Below are positions 49,431-60,898 of a stretch of 64,000 bases of DNA, in pieces. The notes below the pieces were generated by a model. The model was not told where the DNA came from. It saw only the letters and a list, made by a program, of their open reading frames with translations, and made no database searches. Origin of the DNA: Gammaproteobacteria bacterium (GTDB taxonomy: Bacteria > Pseudomonadota > Gammaproteobacteria > Pseudomonadales > Azotimanducaceae); NCBI GenBank assembly GCA_030425195.1, contig JAUIAV010000008.1:170190-234189 (forward strand), read 5' to 3'. The translations under genes and the position numbers were made by a program. Each line of letters opens with the position of its first letter. Within the stretch, counting starts at the first letter, position 1.

Positions 49431-50687
49431 ATGGCACTGACCCTGCCCACACAACAGGCCTGGGCGGATCGCTGTGCCGCCGACGGCGAGTTCGGACTGG
49501 CCGCCCGTCACTGGACCGGCGGGCTGAGTCTGATCGCGGGATCAGTCGAGCTCAGACTCAGACTTGACGACGGCGTCGTCTCTGCCGGTCCGGCAGAGCG
49601 CGGGGTGATTGAGTTCAGTGGCCCGGAAGCGGCCTGGAGCAGATTCTTCGAAGCGGTCCCGCCCCGGTTCCACAATGATGTGATGGCCAATATTTCCACC
49701 GGTTCGGGCCTGCAGCGCGGCGGGAGCGATCTGGTGTACGCCCAGTACTACGGCGCCGCCATGCGGGCGCTCGAGCTGCTCCGGGAAGCATCCGCCGGAA
49801 AGGCTGCACGGCACGGGGTAAAGGCGCCGGGCAGCTTCGATGCGCCGGCGGGGCGGTACGTTCATCTGGAGCTGGACGGCCACGACCACCGCCTGTACTT
49901 CGAAGAAGCCGGATCCGGGATCCCGCTGCTGATGCAGCATACGGCCGGATGCCACGGCAGTCAGTGGCGGCACCTGTTCGAAGCCTCTGAGATCACGGAC
50001 CGGTTCAGGCTGATTGCCTACGACCTGCCGTTTCACGGCAAGTCCGTGCCGCCGGTGACGAAGGACTGGTGGGCTGAAAAATATGATCTGCGGGGCGATT
50101 TCCTCCGCAGTGTTCCGCTGGCGCTGTCCGAGGCGCTGGATCTGGAGCGTCCCGTGTTCATGGGCTGCTCGGTGGGTGGGCTCATGGCGCTCGATCTTGC
50201 TTATCGTCATCCGGACCGGTTCCGTTCGGTGATCTCGGTGGAAGGGGCGCTGAAGATCGAAGGCAGTCAGGACGGGCTGCAGGAGCTCTGGCATCCGCAG
50301 GTGAGCAACGAGTACAAGGCACGGCTGATGGAAGGGCTCATGTCGCCCACTTCACCGAAGCCCTACCGGAAGGAAACCAGCTTCGTCTACGCCAGCGGCT
50401 GGCCGCCCGTCTTCCTTGGCGACCTGCACTACTATCTCCACGACTTCGATCTCAGGAATACGGCGGGCGGGATCGATACGAGCCACGTCGGCGTGCATAT
50501 CCTCTCCGGCGAGTACGACTGGAGCGGCACTTCGGAGCTGGGTCGGGAAGCCCACGCGGCCATTGCAGGATCCACCTGGGTGGAGATGAAAGGGGTGGGT
50601 CATTTCCCCATGTCGGAGAATCCGGAAGCGTTCATCGGCTATCTCCTGCCCATCCTGGACAGAATCGAGGCTGCCGCTTCCGGCTGA
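49431..50687 (+). CDS. Alpha/beta hydrolase with extra N-terminal domain
   Basis: GCSVGGLMALDLAYRHPDRF; VGHFPMSENPEAF; strong SD aaggaggtga. Confidence 0.85.
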   Translation: MALTLPTQQAWADRCAADGEFGLAARHWTGGLSLIAGSVELRLRLDDGVVSAGPAERGVIEFSGPEAAWSRFFEAVPPRFHNDVMANISTGSGLQRGGSDLVYAQYYGAAMRALELLREASAGKAARHGVKAPGSFDAPAGRYVHLELDGHDHRLYFEEAGSGIPLLMQHTAGCHGSQWRHLFEASEITDRFRLIAYDLPFHGKSVPPVTKDWWAEKYDLRGDFLRSVPLALSEALDLERPVFMGCSVGGLMALDLAYRHPDRFRSVISVEGALKIEGSQDGLQELWHPQVSNEYKARLMEGLMSPTSPKPYRKETSFVYASGWPPVFLGDLHYYLHDFDLRNTAGGIDTSHVGVHILSGEYDWSGTSELGREAHAAIAGSTWVEMKGVGHFPMSENPEAFIGYLLPILDRIEAAASG

Positions 50688-50700
50688 CAGATCGGCCGGA

Positions 50701-51108
50701 TCAGTGGCAGGCGGCCTGCTTCGCTTCGCGCTGGTCGTCTTCCTCCCGGGACGTCTTACCGATCTCCTGCATGGAGAGGATGTAACGTCCCAGCTGCTGG
50801 CCGGCTTCCTCCCGGGAATCGTAGGGACCGATTTCGCCTTCCCGGGACGCGAAATACCAGCCGTCCTTCATCTCCAGGATGCGTCTCGCGGACGAAGGGG
50901 AGTTCAGGTTGTCGAGCATCAGATTCGCACCGCCGGCGACTCTGGCAGCCGCCTCGGAGAAGGGCAGATCGAGCACCTGGGTCTGTTCGTTCACGCGGTA
51001 GCTGACCTGGGCGGTGTTGTTGGCTTCATCGGCGTTGACCACCATGAACAGGGTGCCTCCCTCCGTGAACAGGCGTCCTTCCAGTCGATTCAGGTTGCGG
51101 GTCATCAT
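50701..51108 (-). CDS. Conserved hypothetical protein
   Basis: MMTRNLNRLEGRLFTEGGTLFMVV...DGWYFASREGEIGPYDSREEAGQQLGRY. Confidence 0.65.
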   Translation of the reverse strand: MMTRNLNRLEGRLFTEGGTLFMVVNADEANNTAQVSYRVNEQTQVLDLPFSEAAARVAGGANLMLDNLNSPSSARRILEMKDGWYFASREGEIGPYDSREEAGQQLGRYILSMQEIGKTSREEDDQREAKQAACH

Positions 51109-51254
51109 GATTCTCCCCTGCGGTTTCCGGGTCACCGGTCCTTGTCGGACAGGCATGCACTGATTGGCAGAAATCTTATGAACCGGCCCGCGTGGATTCC
51201 GTGATGCCGGTCACATTTCCGGCACGGACAGTTGAACTCCCGTGGAAAAGGCGG

Positions 51255-52055
51255 TCAGCACCTCAGCTGGTACAGGCAGGACGTCATGTTCCGGCGCACG
51301 CGCCCGGCGAATCGGGTTTCTGCGATCTCCATGAGCGCTTCCAGCAGGCGGTCGCGCTCGTCTGCCGGCAGACGCTGAACGGCGGAGAAATTCGCGTACA
51401 GCAGTCCCACCTGTTCCGTATCGATCTCGCAGGACCACCGGGATTCATCGTAGGTGATCTCATCGAAACCAGCCGCACGAGCTTCGCTTTCTCTGGCCGT
51501 TCTCTCCAGCGCCCAGGGCAGGGTGTCCGGCGCACCTGAAGGGGACACAGCCAGGGGTGCGAGCAGCGACTTCGTCGCTTCGTGAAACGGATCCGGCTTG
51601 TCCGGGTCCTGAAACAGATTCCAGAACAGGGCGGCGGTGCCGCCTGGATTCAGAACCGTCCTGAGCTTCGTGAATCCGGATCGCGGTTCGACCCAGTGAA
51701 AGGCGGTGGCAGCAACGGCGAGGTCGAAATGCCCGGCGGGCAGCTCGGCCTGTTCAAAGCTCATCGGTATGAGAGAGCAGTGGTCGCGGCCGCGGAGCAC
51801 GTTGTCCTTGAGAACGGCAGCGAGTCGGTGGTCCGGCTCGACGACCGTCAGCGGCCTGCTGCCATGCTTCAACAGCTGCCGGGTGGCCAGTCCGGTCCCG
51901 GGCCCGATTTCCAGGGTGCGCGCGCCTTCGAACAGGGCTGTGGAACCCTTCAGCGACTCGAAGATCCAGTCCGGGTATGGCGGGCGGCCTCTGTCGTAGG
52001 CATCTGGATCCGCTCCGAACAGTGCCCGGCCTTCCTCCCGCGCTATCCGATCCAT
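51255..52055 (-). CDS. SAM-dependent methyltransferase (Methyltransf_11-like)
   Basis: TLEIGPGTGLATRQLL; FDLAVAATAFHWVEP. Confidence 0.85.
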   Translation of the reverse strand: MDRIAREEGRALFGADPDAYDRGRPPYPDWIFESLKGSTALFEGARTLEIGPGTGLATRQLLKHGSRPLTVVEPDHRLAAVLKDNVLRGRDHCSLIPMSFEQAELPAGHFDLAVAATAFHWVEPRSGFTKLRTVLNPGGTAALFWNLFQDPDKPDPFHEATKSLLAPLAVSPSGAPDTLPWALERTARESEARAAGFDEITYDESRWSCEIDTEQVGLLYANFSAVQRLPADERDRLLEALMEIAETRFAGRVRRNMTSCLYQLRC

Positions 52056-52229
52056 GGGAGAAGCCGGGTGATCCGATTGCAATTCAGAGCTCCATGGGCT
52101 CCGCGTGCTTCCATCCTCCGCCTCCCCGGCGATTTCCGGCACGAAGATCTTAGGGGATCGATGGGTCCATGACATCAGATTTCGGCCGGGTGACTGGTGT
52201 CCTTCACCGGATTGGGCGACCATCCACGG

Positions 52230-53072
52230 ATGTCTTCGCCGCTGCTTTCGAAGCGCCGGATCGCCGAACTGCCAGGGGACTTTCTGGACTCAACCGGCCG
52301 TATCTTCGCGACCTTCGGCCCGCCGGCCCAGGATTCGGGCAACCTCTCCTTTGGCGTGCAGACCCCGGCGGGTCGTTTCTTCGTGAAGACGACGGATCCG
52401 GATGCAGCCGTGCTGCTCCCCTTCGAAGAGCGGACCGTACTGCTGCGCAACGCCGCAGCGCTGGCCGAACGATGCCCGCATCCGGCCATGCCGGTGCTGA
52501 AGAACGTCCTGGAAAGTCCGGTCGGACCCGTGCTCGTATACGACTGGGTTGAAGGCGAACTGCTGCGCCGGAACCCCGGGGATCCGGCGTCCGCGCACGA
52601 CCGCTTCCGGGCGCTGCCGGTCACCGACATCGTCGCGGCGCTCGATGTCGTTTACGACCTGCATGGGTTGCTGGCCGGGGCCGGTTACGTGGCGGCAGAT
52701 TTCTATGACGGGTGCCTGATCTACGACTTTGCGGCAAAGCGCCTGCAGGTCGTGGATCTCGATCACTATCACTTGGGCCCTTTCACGAACCGGATGGGGC
52801 GCCTGTTCGGATCGAGCCGGTTCATGGCGCCGGAGGAGTTCGAGCACGGGGCCGTGATCGATGAACGGACGACGGTCTTCAATCTGGGTCGCGCAGGCAG
52901 GACATTTCTGGGTGATGCGGATGCAGGTGAGGAGGGATTCCGGGGCGGCGAAAGACTCTACGGTGTGCTGGAGAAAGCCTGTGCACCGGATCCGGATGAC
53001 CGCCATGAGTCGGTGAAGAGATTTCTGGAGGCCTGGAGAACGGCGATCGACGGTCAGCTGGTGCCCAGCTGA
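52230..53072 (+). CDS. Protein kinase/APH-like fold protein
   Basis: GRFFVKTTDP Lys; VAADFYDGCLIYDFAAKRLQVVDLDHYHLGPF catalytic-loop/metal-like region. Confidence 0.7.
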   Translation: MSSPLLSKRRIAELPGDFLDSTGRIFATFGPPAQDSGNLSFGVQTPAGRFFVKTTDPDAAVLLPFEERTVLLRNAAALAERCPHPAMPVLKNVLESPVGPVLVYDWVEGELLRRNPGDPASAHDRFRALPVTDIVAALDVVYDLHGLLAGAGYVAADFYDGCLIYDFAAKRLQVVDLDHYHLGPFTNRMGRLFGSSRFMAPEEFEHGAVIDERTTVFNLGRAGRTFLGDADAGEEGFRGGERLYGVLEKACAPDPDDRHESVKRFLEAWRTAIDGQLVPS

Positions 53073-53452
53073 CGGGCGTAGTCCGATGCGTCGAACGAAC
53101 CCTGGGAGTCCTGGATCAGACCATCCGGACTGAACTGCCAGCGTTCACGGCCTTCGATGACGACGACGTTTCCAGCGACGCCTTCCAGCCCGGAATTGGT
53201 TCCGGTGAGCCGCCAGTGATAGACCACCCGATCACCTTCGTCATGGAGGTTCACCAGTTCCAGGCGCATGTCGGGAAACGTCCTCATGAACGCTGCAGCC
53301 ACTTCGGTGATGGCTGCCCGGCCGGAACTTGGCTCACCGTCGTTGATGGTGAGGATGCCATTCGTCGCGCAGTGTGCTGAAACGGCCTCAGGGTCACCGC
53401 TGCACCAGGCGGCCGTGTAGCGATCCGCGAACTCTGTGATTCGGATGTCCAT
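53054..53452 (-). CDS. NTF2-like/SnoaL-like family protein
   Basis: MDIRITEFADRYTAAWCSGDPEAVSAHCATNGILTINDGEPSSGRAAITEVAAAFMRTFPDM. Confidence 0.82.
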   Translation of the reverse strand: MDIRITEFADRYTAAWCSGDPEAVSAHCATNGILTINDGEPSSGRAAITEVAAAFMRTFPDMRLELVNLHDEGDRVVYHWRLTGTNSGLEGVAGNVVVIEGRERWQFSPDGLIQDSQGSFDASDYARQLGTS

Positions 53453-53472
53453 GCTGTGCTTCCTGACTCCGG

Positions 53473-54093
53473 TCAGCCGCTGAGGGCGAAGTAGGCGCCG
53501 ATCAGACCGGCCACCGCCACCACCGCCCAGCCGAGGGCCTCCACGTAACGCCGGATCATGGTCTCCATCCGCTCGCCGCCGGCGACGATCAGGCCCGCCA
53601 CCAGAAAGAATCGGGCACCGCGGCCGATGAACGAGGCAAGGATGAAGGCAGGCAGATTCAGCATGGCGACACCGGCCGCGACGGTGAAGATCTTATAGGG
53701 CACGGGGGAGAAGCCGGCGATCAGCACGGCCCAGACGCCCCATCTGTCGAACCACTCCTTACCCCGCTGATAGGCGTCCCAGTAGCCGAGATCCTTCAGC
53801 AGCGGTGCCACGGCCTCGAACAGGAAGTAGCCGATGGCATATCCGGCGATGCCGCCGAGCAGGGACATCACCGTGGTGATCAGAGCATAGCGCCACGCCT
53901 TCTGCCGGTCTGCAACGCACATGGGGATGAGCATCACATCCGGCGGGACGGGAAAGAAGGAGGACTCAGCGAAGCTCATGCCACCCAGATAGCGCTCGGC
54001 ATGCGGATGCCGGGACCAGGTGATCACCTTCTCGTAGAGAGATCCAAAGAGCTGCAAATTCCTTTCCTCAGGGAGTGCTGCGTCCTGCGGCAT
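53473..54093 (-). CDS. YqaA/DedA-like (VTT domain) membrane protein
   Basis: AESSFFPVPPDVMLIPMCVADRQKAWRYALITTVMSLLGGIAGYAIGYF. Confidence 0.85.
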   Translation of the reverse strand: MPQDAALPEERNLQLFGSLYEKVITWSRHPHAERYLGGMSFAESSFFPVPPDVMLIPMCVADRQKAWRYALITTVMSLLGGIAGYAIGYFLFEAVAPLLKDLGYWDAYQRGKEWFDRWGVWAVLIAGFSPVPYKIFTVAAGVAMLNLPAFILASFIGRGARFFLVAGLIVAGGERMETMIRRYVEALGWAVVAVAGLIGAYFALSG

Positions 54094-54143
54094 CCTACGA
54101 TTCCGGTGGTGCGGCCGCCACCTCGAGAGGTTGCTGAAAGTGT

Positions 54144-54172
54144 AAAAAAAACGCCGCCCCGGGGGGCGGCGT
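54144..54172 (-). terminator. Rho-independent terminator of nirS-like gene
   Basis: ACGCCGCC-CCGGGG-GGCGGCGT hairpin; minus-strand U tract from AAAAAAA at 54144-54150. Confidence 0.85.
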
Positions 54173-54190
54173 CGAAAAGGATCGTTTGGG

Positions 54191-56365
<2,175 letters not shown>

Positions 56366-58555
56366 CTACAGATCCACGCGCAGGGCCACGCTGCCGTAGC
56401 GTCCGGGTGCGGAGAGGTAGTTGAACATGGGGTCGTTTTCCGTCCGGTTGCGGACCGAACTCCACTGCCAGTACGTCTTGTCGAAGGCATTGAAGAGGCC
56501 TGCATCGAGGCGGATGTTCGTCGAGATCTGCCAGCTGGCTGTCAGATCGAGAATGGCGTAGCCGTCGGTGGTGACCTGGCCGGGGACACTTTCGTCCACC
56601 CGGTCCTTGGCGGCCACCGCGGTGATGATCATGCCGAGTCGCCAGCGGTCACCCGGGGCCCAGGTCAGCGCGGTGATCAGCTCTGCCGGGTCCACGGTAT
56701 TGAGCGGTTCGTCCGTGGTCCGGTTGTCGCCGCGGGTAATGCTGCCGGCGGCGTCCAGCGTGAGGCCGGGTACCCACTCGTCGAAGGAATAGCCGAATGT
56801 GAACTCGGCGCCGTAGACCCGGGCGTGGTCGATATTGCGGGACTGGAAGATCAGGGTGCCGGACTCGTCCAGACCCAGATTCACCTTGGTTTCGATCAGG
56901 TCGTCGTAGTCGGCGCCGAAAGCGGCCAGTGACCATTGCATGCGGCTGCCGCGGTAGCGGTAGCCGATCTCGATGCCGTCCGAGGTTTCAGGCTCCAGAT
57001 CCGGATTGGGAATGGCCCGGTAGCCGAACAGCGGCAGATTGAAGCCGATGTTCAGATCTTCGAAAGGCGGCGCCCGGAAGCCGTGCGCGTACTGGAAGTA
57101 GGCTTCGGATGCGCTGTTGAAACGCCACAAAGCACCGAATTTTGGCGCCAGGGAGGACTCGTTCTTGTCCACCACCACGGTTCCCGGATTGTCTTCGCTG
57201 AAGACAGCGTCCACCTGAGCATCCAGGTCGTAGCTCTGGTAGCGCAGGCCGGGAATCAGGGTGAGGCGCCCGAAAGAGATCTCGTCATGCACATAGACGG
57301 CGAACTCCTCCACGGTGGAGTTGGGGAAGTCGCGTACGGGCATGGCCTCTCCAAGCAGCCAGTTGCTGCTGATTCCCGTGCTCAGATCCGTGCTGCGTCC
57401 GTCCCGGATCTCCTCCACATCGCTGGTCTCGAAAGAACCGCCCCAGGCGATCCGGTGCTCGGCACGGCGCGTTGTGAAGCCGGACTCCAGATCGATCATC
57501 GCCCCGATGGTCCGGGTGTCGTACCGGAACTGGCGCTCGTTCAGCGTGGCGATGGGTTCGCGCAGGTCTACCGTATTCTGTTCCACACTGACATCCTGCC
57601 AGTAAAGGTTCAGCCTGCCGCCATCGAGCCAGGGGGAGGCGACGTCGAAGTCGTAACCCAGCGTGACGGCGTAGCGGCGGCGCTCGTCGTCGCCGGTGAG
57701 GCCGGTGGTGTTGCGGAACTGGCGGCCCGTGCCGAGCACGCTGACCATGTCCGTCTGCACGTTCTCATCGAAAACCGATCCCTCCAGACGGATCCGGTGG
57801 CCGTTCTCCCGTGTGTAGCCGCTCTTGAGAAACACTGATTTCCGCGTCCGGTCCTGCTGGTCCGGCTCGTCCACGGCCGATCGGTCGATCTCGTGACCGT
57901 CTTTCCTGGAGACGTGCACTACGCCATCGGCGGTGCCGGTTCCGATTCTGCCGCCGGCCGCGAAAGAGCCGTTCAGGGTGGTGGAGTCATCCCGGCCGGA
58001 CCAGGTGGCGCTACCGCCGACATGGGCGTTGCGCCCGTTCAGGTATTCCTGCGGGTCGCGGGTGACGATGGCGAAAACGCCACCCAGCGCATCATTGCCG
58101 AACAGGGTGGAAGCGGGGCCGCGCAGAATCTCCACGCGGGAGATGGCGTCCGCCACCAGGAAGTCCTGGCCCGCATTGGAAAATGAGCCGACGTCGAACT
58201 GATCCGGTATGGGCACGCCGTCGATCAGACTGGCGACCCGGTTTCCGGAGAGGCCCCGAATGGTGATCTCCGTCTCGCCGAAACGGCTGTCGGCCGTGGT
58301 CACGCTGATTCCGGGGGTGTAGCGGGTGATGTCGGAGAGACTGGCCGCCATCTCGTCCATCAGATCGGCATGAGTGATGACGTCCACCTTGCCGACCACG
58401 TTGTCGGCAGGACGGGGCATGCGTGCGCCGACCACCAGGATCTCGTCGATCACACCGATGGAAGCATCGGAAACCTCCGCACAGACGACGCCGGCAGCAG
58501 CGAGCTGAAGGCAGACCACGGCGGCGAACGGCGTGGTGTAACTGGGTAGTCTCAT
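56366..58555 (-). CDS. TonB-dependent outer-membrane receptor
   Basis: Plug ISDITRYTPGISVTTADSRFGETEITIRGLSGNRVASLIDGVPIPDQ; C-terminal barrel ...GSVALRVDL. Confidence 0.93.
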   Translation of the reverse strand: MRLPSYTTPFAAVVCLQLAAAGVVCAEVSDASIGVIDEILVVGARMPRPADNVVGKVDVITHADLMDEMAASLSDITRYTPGISVTTADSRFGETEITIRGLSGNRVASLIDGVPIPDQFDVGSFSNAGQDFLVADAISRVEILRGPASTLFGNDALGGVFAIVTRDPQEYLNGRNAHVGGSATWSGRDDSTTLNGSFAAGGRIGTGTADGVVHVSRKDGHEIDRSAVDEPDQQDRTRKSVFLKSGYTRENGHRIRLEGSVFDENVQTDMVSVLGTGRQFRNTTGLTGDDERRRYAVTLGYDFDVASPWLDGGRLNLYWQDVSVEQNTVDLREPIATLNERQFRYDTRTIGAMIDLESGFTTRRAEHRIAWGGSFETSDVEEIRDGRSTDLSTGISSNWLLGEAMPVRDFPNSTVEEFAVYVHDEISFGRLTLIPGLRYQSYDLDAQVDAVFSEDNPGTVVVDKNESSLAPKFGALWRFNSASEAYFQYAHGFRAPPFEDLNIGFNLPLFGYRAIPNPDLEPETSDGIEIGYRYRGSRMQWSLAAFGADYDDLIETKVNLGLDESGTLIFQSRNIDHARVYGAEFTFGYSFDEWVPGLTLDAAGSITRGDNRTTDEPLNTVDPAELITALTWAPGDRWRLGMIITAVAAKDRVDESVPGQVTTDGYAILDLTASWQISTNIRLDAGLFNAFDKTYWQWSSVRNRTENDPMFNYLSAPGRYGSVALRVDL

Positions 58556-58680
58556 GCGGGGTGCTCTTGTTCTTTTAACCCGGATGCCAAGTCTCCCGGA
58601 ACCACAACCTTACCTCACTCCGGACAATCCCTTACAGCGCTAGCTGAAACTCACGGTTCGAGCCATTTCGTGTCCGGCCT

Positions 58681-58739
58681 ATTCTCTCATGTGGGTCAGA
58701 AGGCGATGAGCGCCTTCGGTTTAGTGGGATAGAGAGAAT
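58681..58739 (+). promoter_or_regulatory. 5' UTR inverted repeat covering SD/start codon of porin gene
   Basis: ATTCTCTC (58681-58688) complementary to GAGAGAAT (58732-58739, includes AT of ATG); inner hairpin GAAGGCG-atgag-CGCCTTC (58699-58717). Confidence 0.45.
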
Positions 58740-59991
58740 GAATACGAAAAACATCCTGGTCGTCGCTTCGGCGGCTATACTGCTATCTATGGTGTGGGCG
58801 GTGCCCGTGCAGGCGGCCGAAGAGAGTGATTCCCTGGACGTGCTGCTCGACGAAGGCAAGGTCATGCTGGACTTCCGCTACCGGTACGAGTTCGTGGAGG
58901 ACGACCGTTTTCCAGAGGACGCCAATGCCTCGACGCTGCGGACCCGGCTGGGCTTCCAGTCCGGCAACTGGAACGGCCTGGACTTCAACATCGAAGTGAA
59001 TGACGTCCGCCACATCCTCTCGAACGACTTCAACGCCGGGGGCGGCACGACGCCGGACCGGACGGAATATCCGGTGGTCCCGGATCCAAAAGGCACGCGG
59101 CTCAACCAGGCGTACGTGAACTACACGGGTATCGACGACTGGGGATTCAAGGTCGGCCGGCAGCGGATCAACCTGGACAATCAGCGCTTCGTCGGCTCCG
59201 TCGGCTGGCGGCAGACGGAGCAGGTGTTCGATGCCGGGACCGTCGGATGGGCCAGCGACAATGCGGACTTTTCCGCGACCTACGTGCAGTGGGTACGCAG
59301 GATTTTCGGACCGGACTCATCCGACGGCAAGCACCGTCAGGATGGCACGATCTTCCTGAATGGCGGGATCGGTACGCCCATCGGCAAGGTCCGCGGCTAT
59401 TACTACCTCATTGATGACGATGACGCAGCGGCGTTTTCCACCGGCACCATCGGTGCTCGGCTGGCCGGAGCCCCCGCGATCAACGATGACTGGTCGCTCC
59501 GCTACGAAGCGGAATACGCGCGCCAGAGCGATGCCGGAAACAATCCGGTGGATTATTCTGCCGATTACTTTCACCTGGCAGCCGCCGCCGTCACCGGCTT
59601 TTTTGACTTCGGTCTCGGATGGGAACTGCTCGGCGGTGACAATGGCAGCGACGGTTACGCGGCCTTCAGAACACCACTGGCGACGCTGCACAAGTTCAAC
59701 GGCTGGGCCGATCAGTTCCTCGCAACGCCCACCCGTGGCCTTTCGGATTTCTATCTCACCTTCAAGGCAACGCCCGGTGACATGATCTTCGACGCCCGCT
59801 TCCACACCTTCGAGGCGGATTCGGGCAGCGCCAAGTTCGGGAACGAGCTCGACTTCCGTGCCGGATACAAGTTCACCAGGCGTTTCAGGGGAGATCTGTT
59901 CCTGGCGGTGTTCGACGCCGACAGTGAGGGGGCGGTGTTCGGCTATGAGGACGTCACCAAGTTCTGGGTGCAGCTCTACTACAACCTGTAG
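58738..59991 (+). CDS. Alginate-export-family outer-membrane porin
   Basis: VMLDFRYRYEFVEDDRFPEDANASTLRTRLGFQSGNWNGLDFNIEVNDVRHI...GFKVGRQRINLDNQRFVGSVGWRQTEQ. Confidence 0.88.
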   Translation: MNTKNILVVASAAILLSMVWAVPVQAAEESDSLDVLLDEGKVMLDFRYRYEFVEDDRFPEDANASTLRTRLGFQSGNWNGLDFNIEVNDVRHILSNDFNAGGGTTPDRTEYPVVPDPKGTRLNQAYVNYTGIDDWGFKVGRQRINLDNQRFVGSVGWRQTEQVFDAGTVGWASDNADFSATYVQWVRRIFGPDSSDGKHRQDGTIFLNGGIGTPIGKVRGYYYLIDDDDAAAFSTGTIGARLAGAPAINDDWSLRYEAEYARQSDAGNNPVDYSADYFHLAAAAVTGFFDFGLGWELLGGDNGSDGYAAFRTPLATLHKFNGWADQFLATPTRGLSDFYLTFKATPGDMIFDARFHTFEADSGSAKFGNELDFRAGYKFTRRFRGDLFLAVFDADSEGAVFGYEDVTKFWVQLYYNL

Positions 59992-60102
59992 GCGTGCATC
60001 AGGGTGTGGCGACGCCGACTCCGTGATTTCCCTTATTTTCAGGGTGGTCGATCGGAGCGATAGTCGCCAGCACCAGTAAAAGCAGTACCGCTGGCCATGT
60101 CT

Positions 60103-60133
60103 GCCCGGCGCGGGTCTCAAGGAGGCGCCGGGC
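60103..60133 (+). promoter_or_regulatory. GC-rich hairpin between porin and NOR-like cluster
   Basis: GCCCGGCGC (60103-60111) / GCGCCGGGC (60125-60133), 9-bp perfect stem, 13-nt loop. Confidence 0.4.
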
Positions 60134-60161
60134 GTCGAGAACAAGAACAGGGGCGGATCTC

Positions 60162-60317
60162 ATGGCTGATCAGGGCGACGACGATAGGGATGTGCCGGTA
60201 ATGCAGCGCATCCTGGACAATCCTTTCATTCTTCTCTTCATTGGCATCCTGATACCCACGATGACGTACATCATCTGGGGCATCATGGAACTGATATCGA
60301 TTCCTATCGCAGATTGA
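60162..60317 (+). CDS. 51-aa single-TM protein, putative accessory subunit of heme-copper reductase
   Basis: ATG at 60162 to TGA at 60317: MADQGDDDRDVPVMQRILDNPFILLFIGILIPTMTYIIWGIMELISIPIAD; just upstream of CuA subunit; below cutoff of ORF track. Confidence 0.75.
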   Translation: MADQGDDDRDVPVMQRILDNPFILLFIGILIPTMTYIIWGIMELISIPIAD

Positions 60318-60337
60318 CTGACCGGGGGTAGCGGAAG

Positions 60338-60898
60338 ATGACGAGTCTGGCACCACCGAGCAAGAAAATCTGGTGGAAAGAACCCATAGAAAAAGGGGAG
60401 CTGATCTGGATAGCCGTGGTGGTTGTCTGGGGCATCATCCTCACCCTGATGATGCCGTTCTGGCACATCTACGGGGAGCAGAACCTTTCCAGCGAAGCGT
60501 ACAAAACCACGGCCGAGGCCTTCCAGGCGAAGACCATGGCGGTGGTGGAAGAGTACACCGTGCGGACGGAAGGACCCTTCAACAAGCCGGTCGTAAAGCC
60601 GCCGGCCGGAGCGGACATCTATCTCATCGGCCGTCTCTGGGACTGGTGGCCGGCCTATGAGCTGGAGAAGGGGCAGAGTTACCGCCTGCATATCAGTTCG
60701 ACGGACTGGCAGCACGGCTTTTCCCTTCAGCCGGCCAACATCAACGTGCAGGTCCTGCCGGGATACGACATGGTGATGACGGTCACTCCGAACAGGACGG
60801 GCGAACACACGATCGTCTGCAACGAATACTGCGGTATCGGACACCACAACATGCTGGGGACGATACACGTGGTGGAGGGAGGTGCCAGCGGTGAGTAG
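60338..60898 (+). CDS. CuA-containing subunit II of heme-copper oxidoreductase (NorS/CoxB-like)
   Basis: CNEYCGIGHHNM CuA motif (CX3CX3HX2M); N-terminal TM. Confidence 0.9.
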   Translation: MTSLAPPSKKIWWKEPIEKGELIWIAVVVVWGIILTLMMPFWHIYGEQNLSSEAYKTTAEAFQAKTMAVVEEYTVRTEGPFNKPVVKPPAGADIYLIGRLWDWWPAYELEKGQSYRLHISSTDWQHGFSLQPANINVQVLPGYDMVMTVTPNRTGEHTIVCNEYCGIGHHNMLGTIHVVEGGASGE

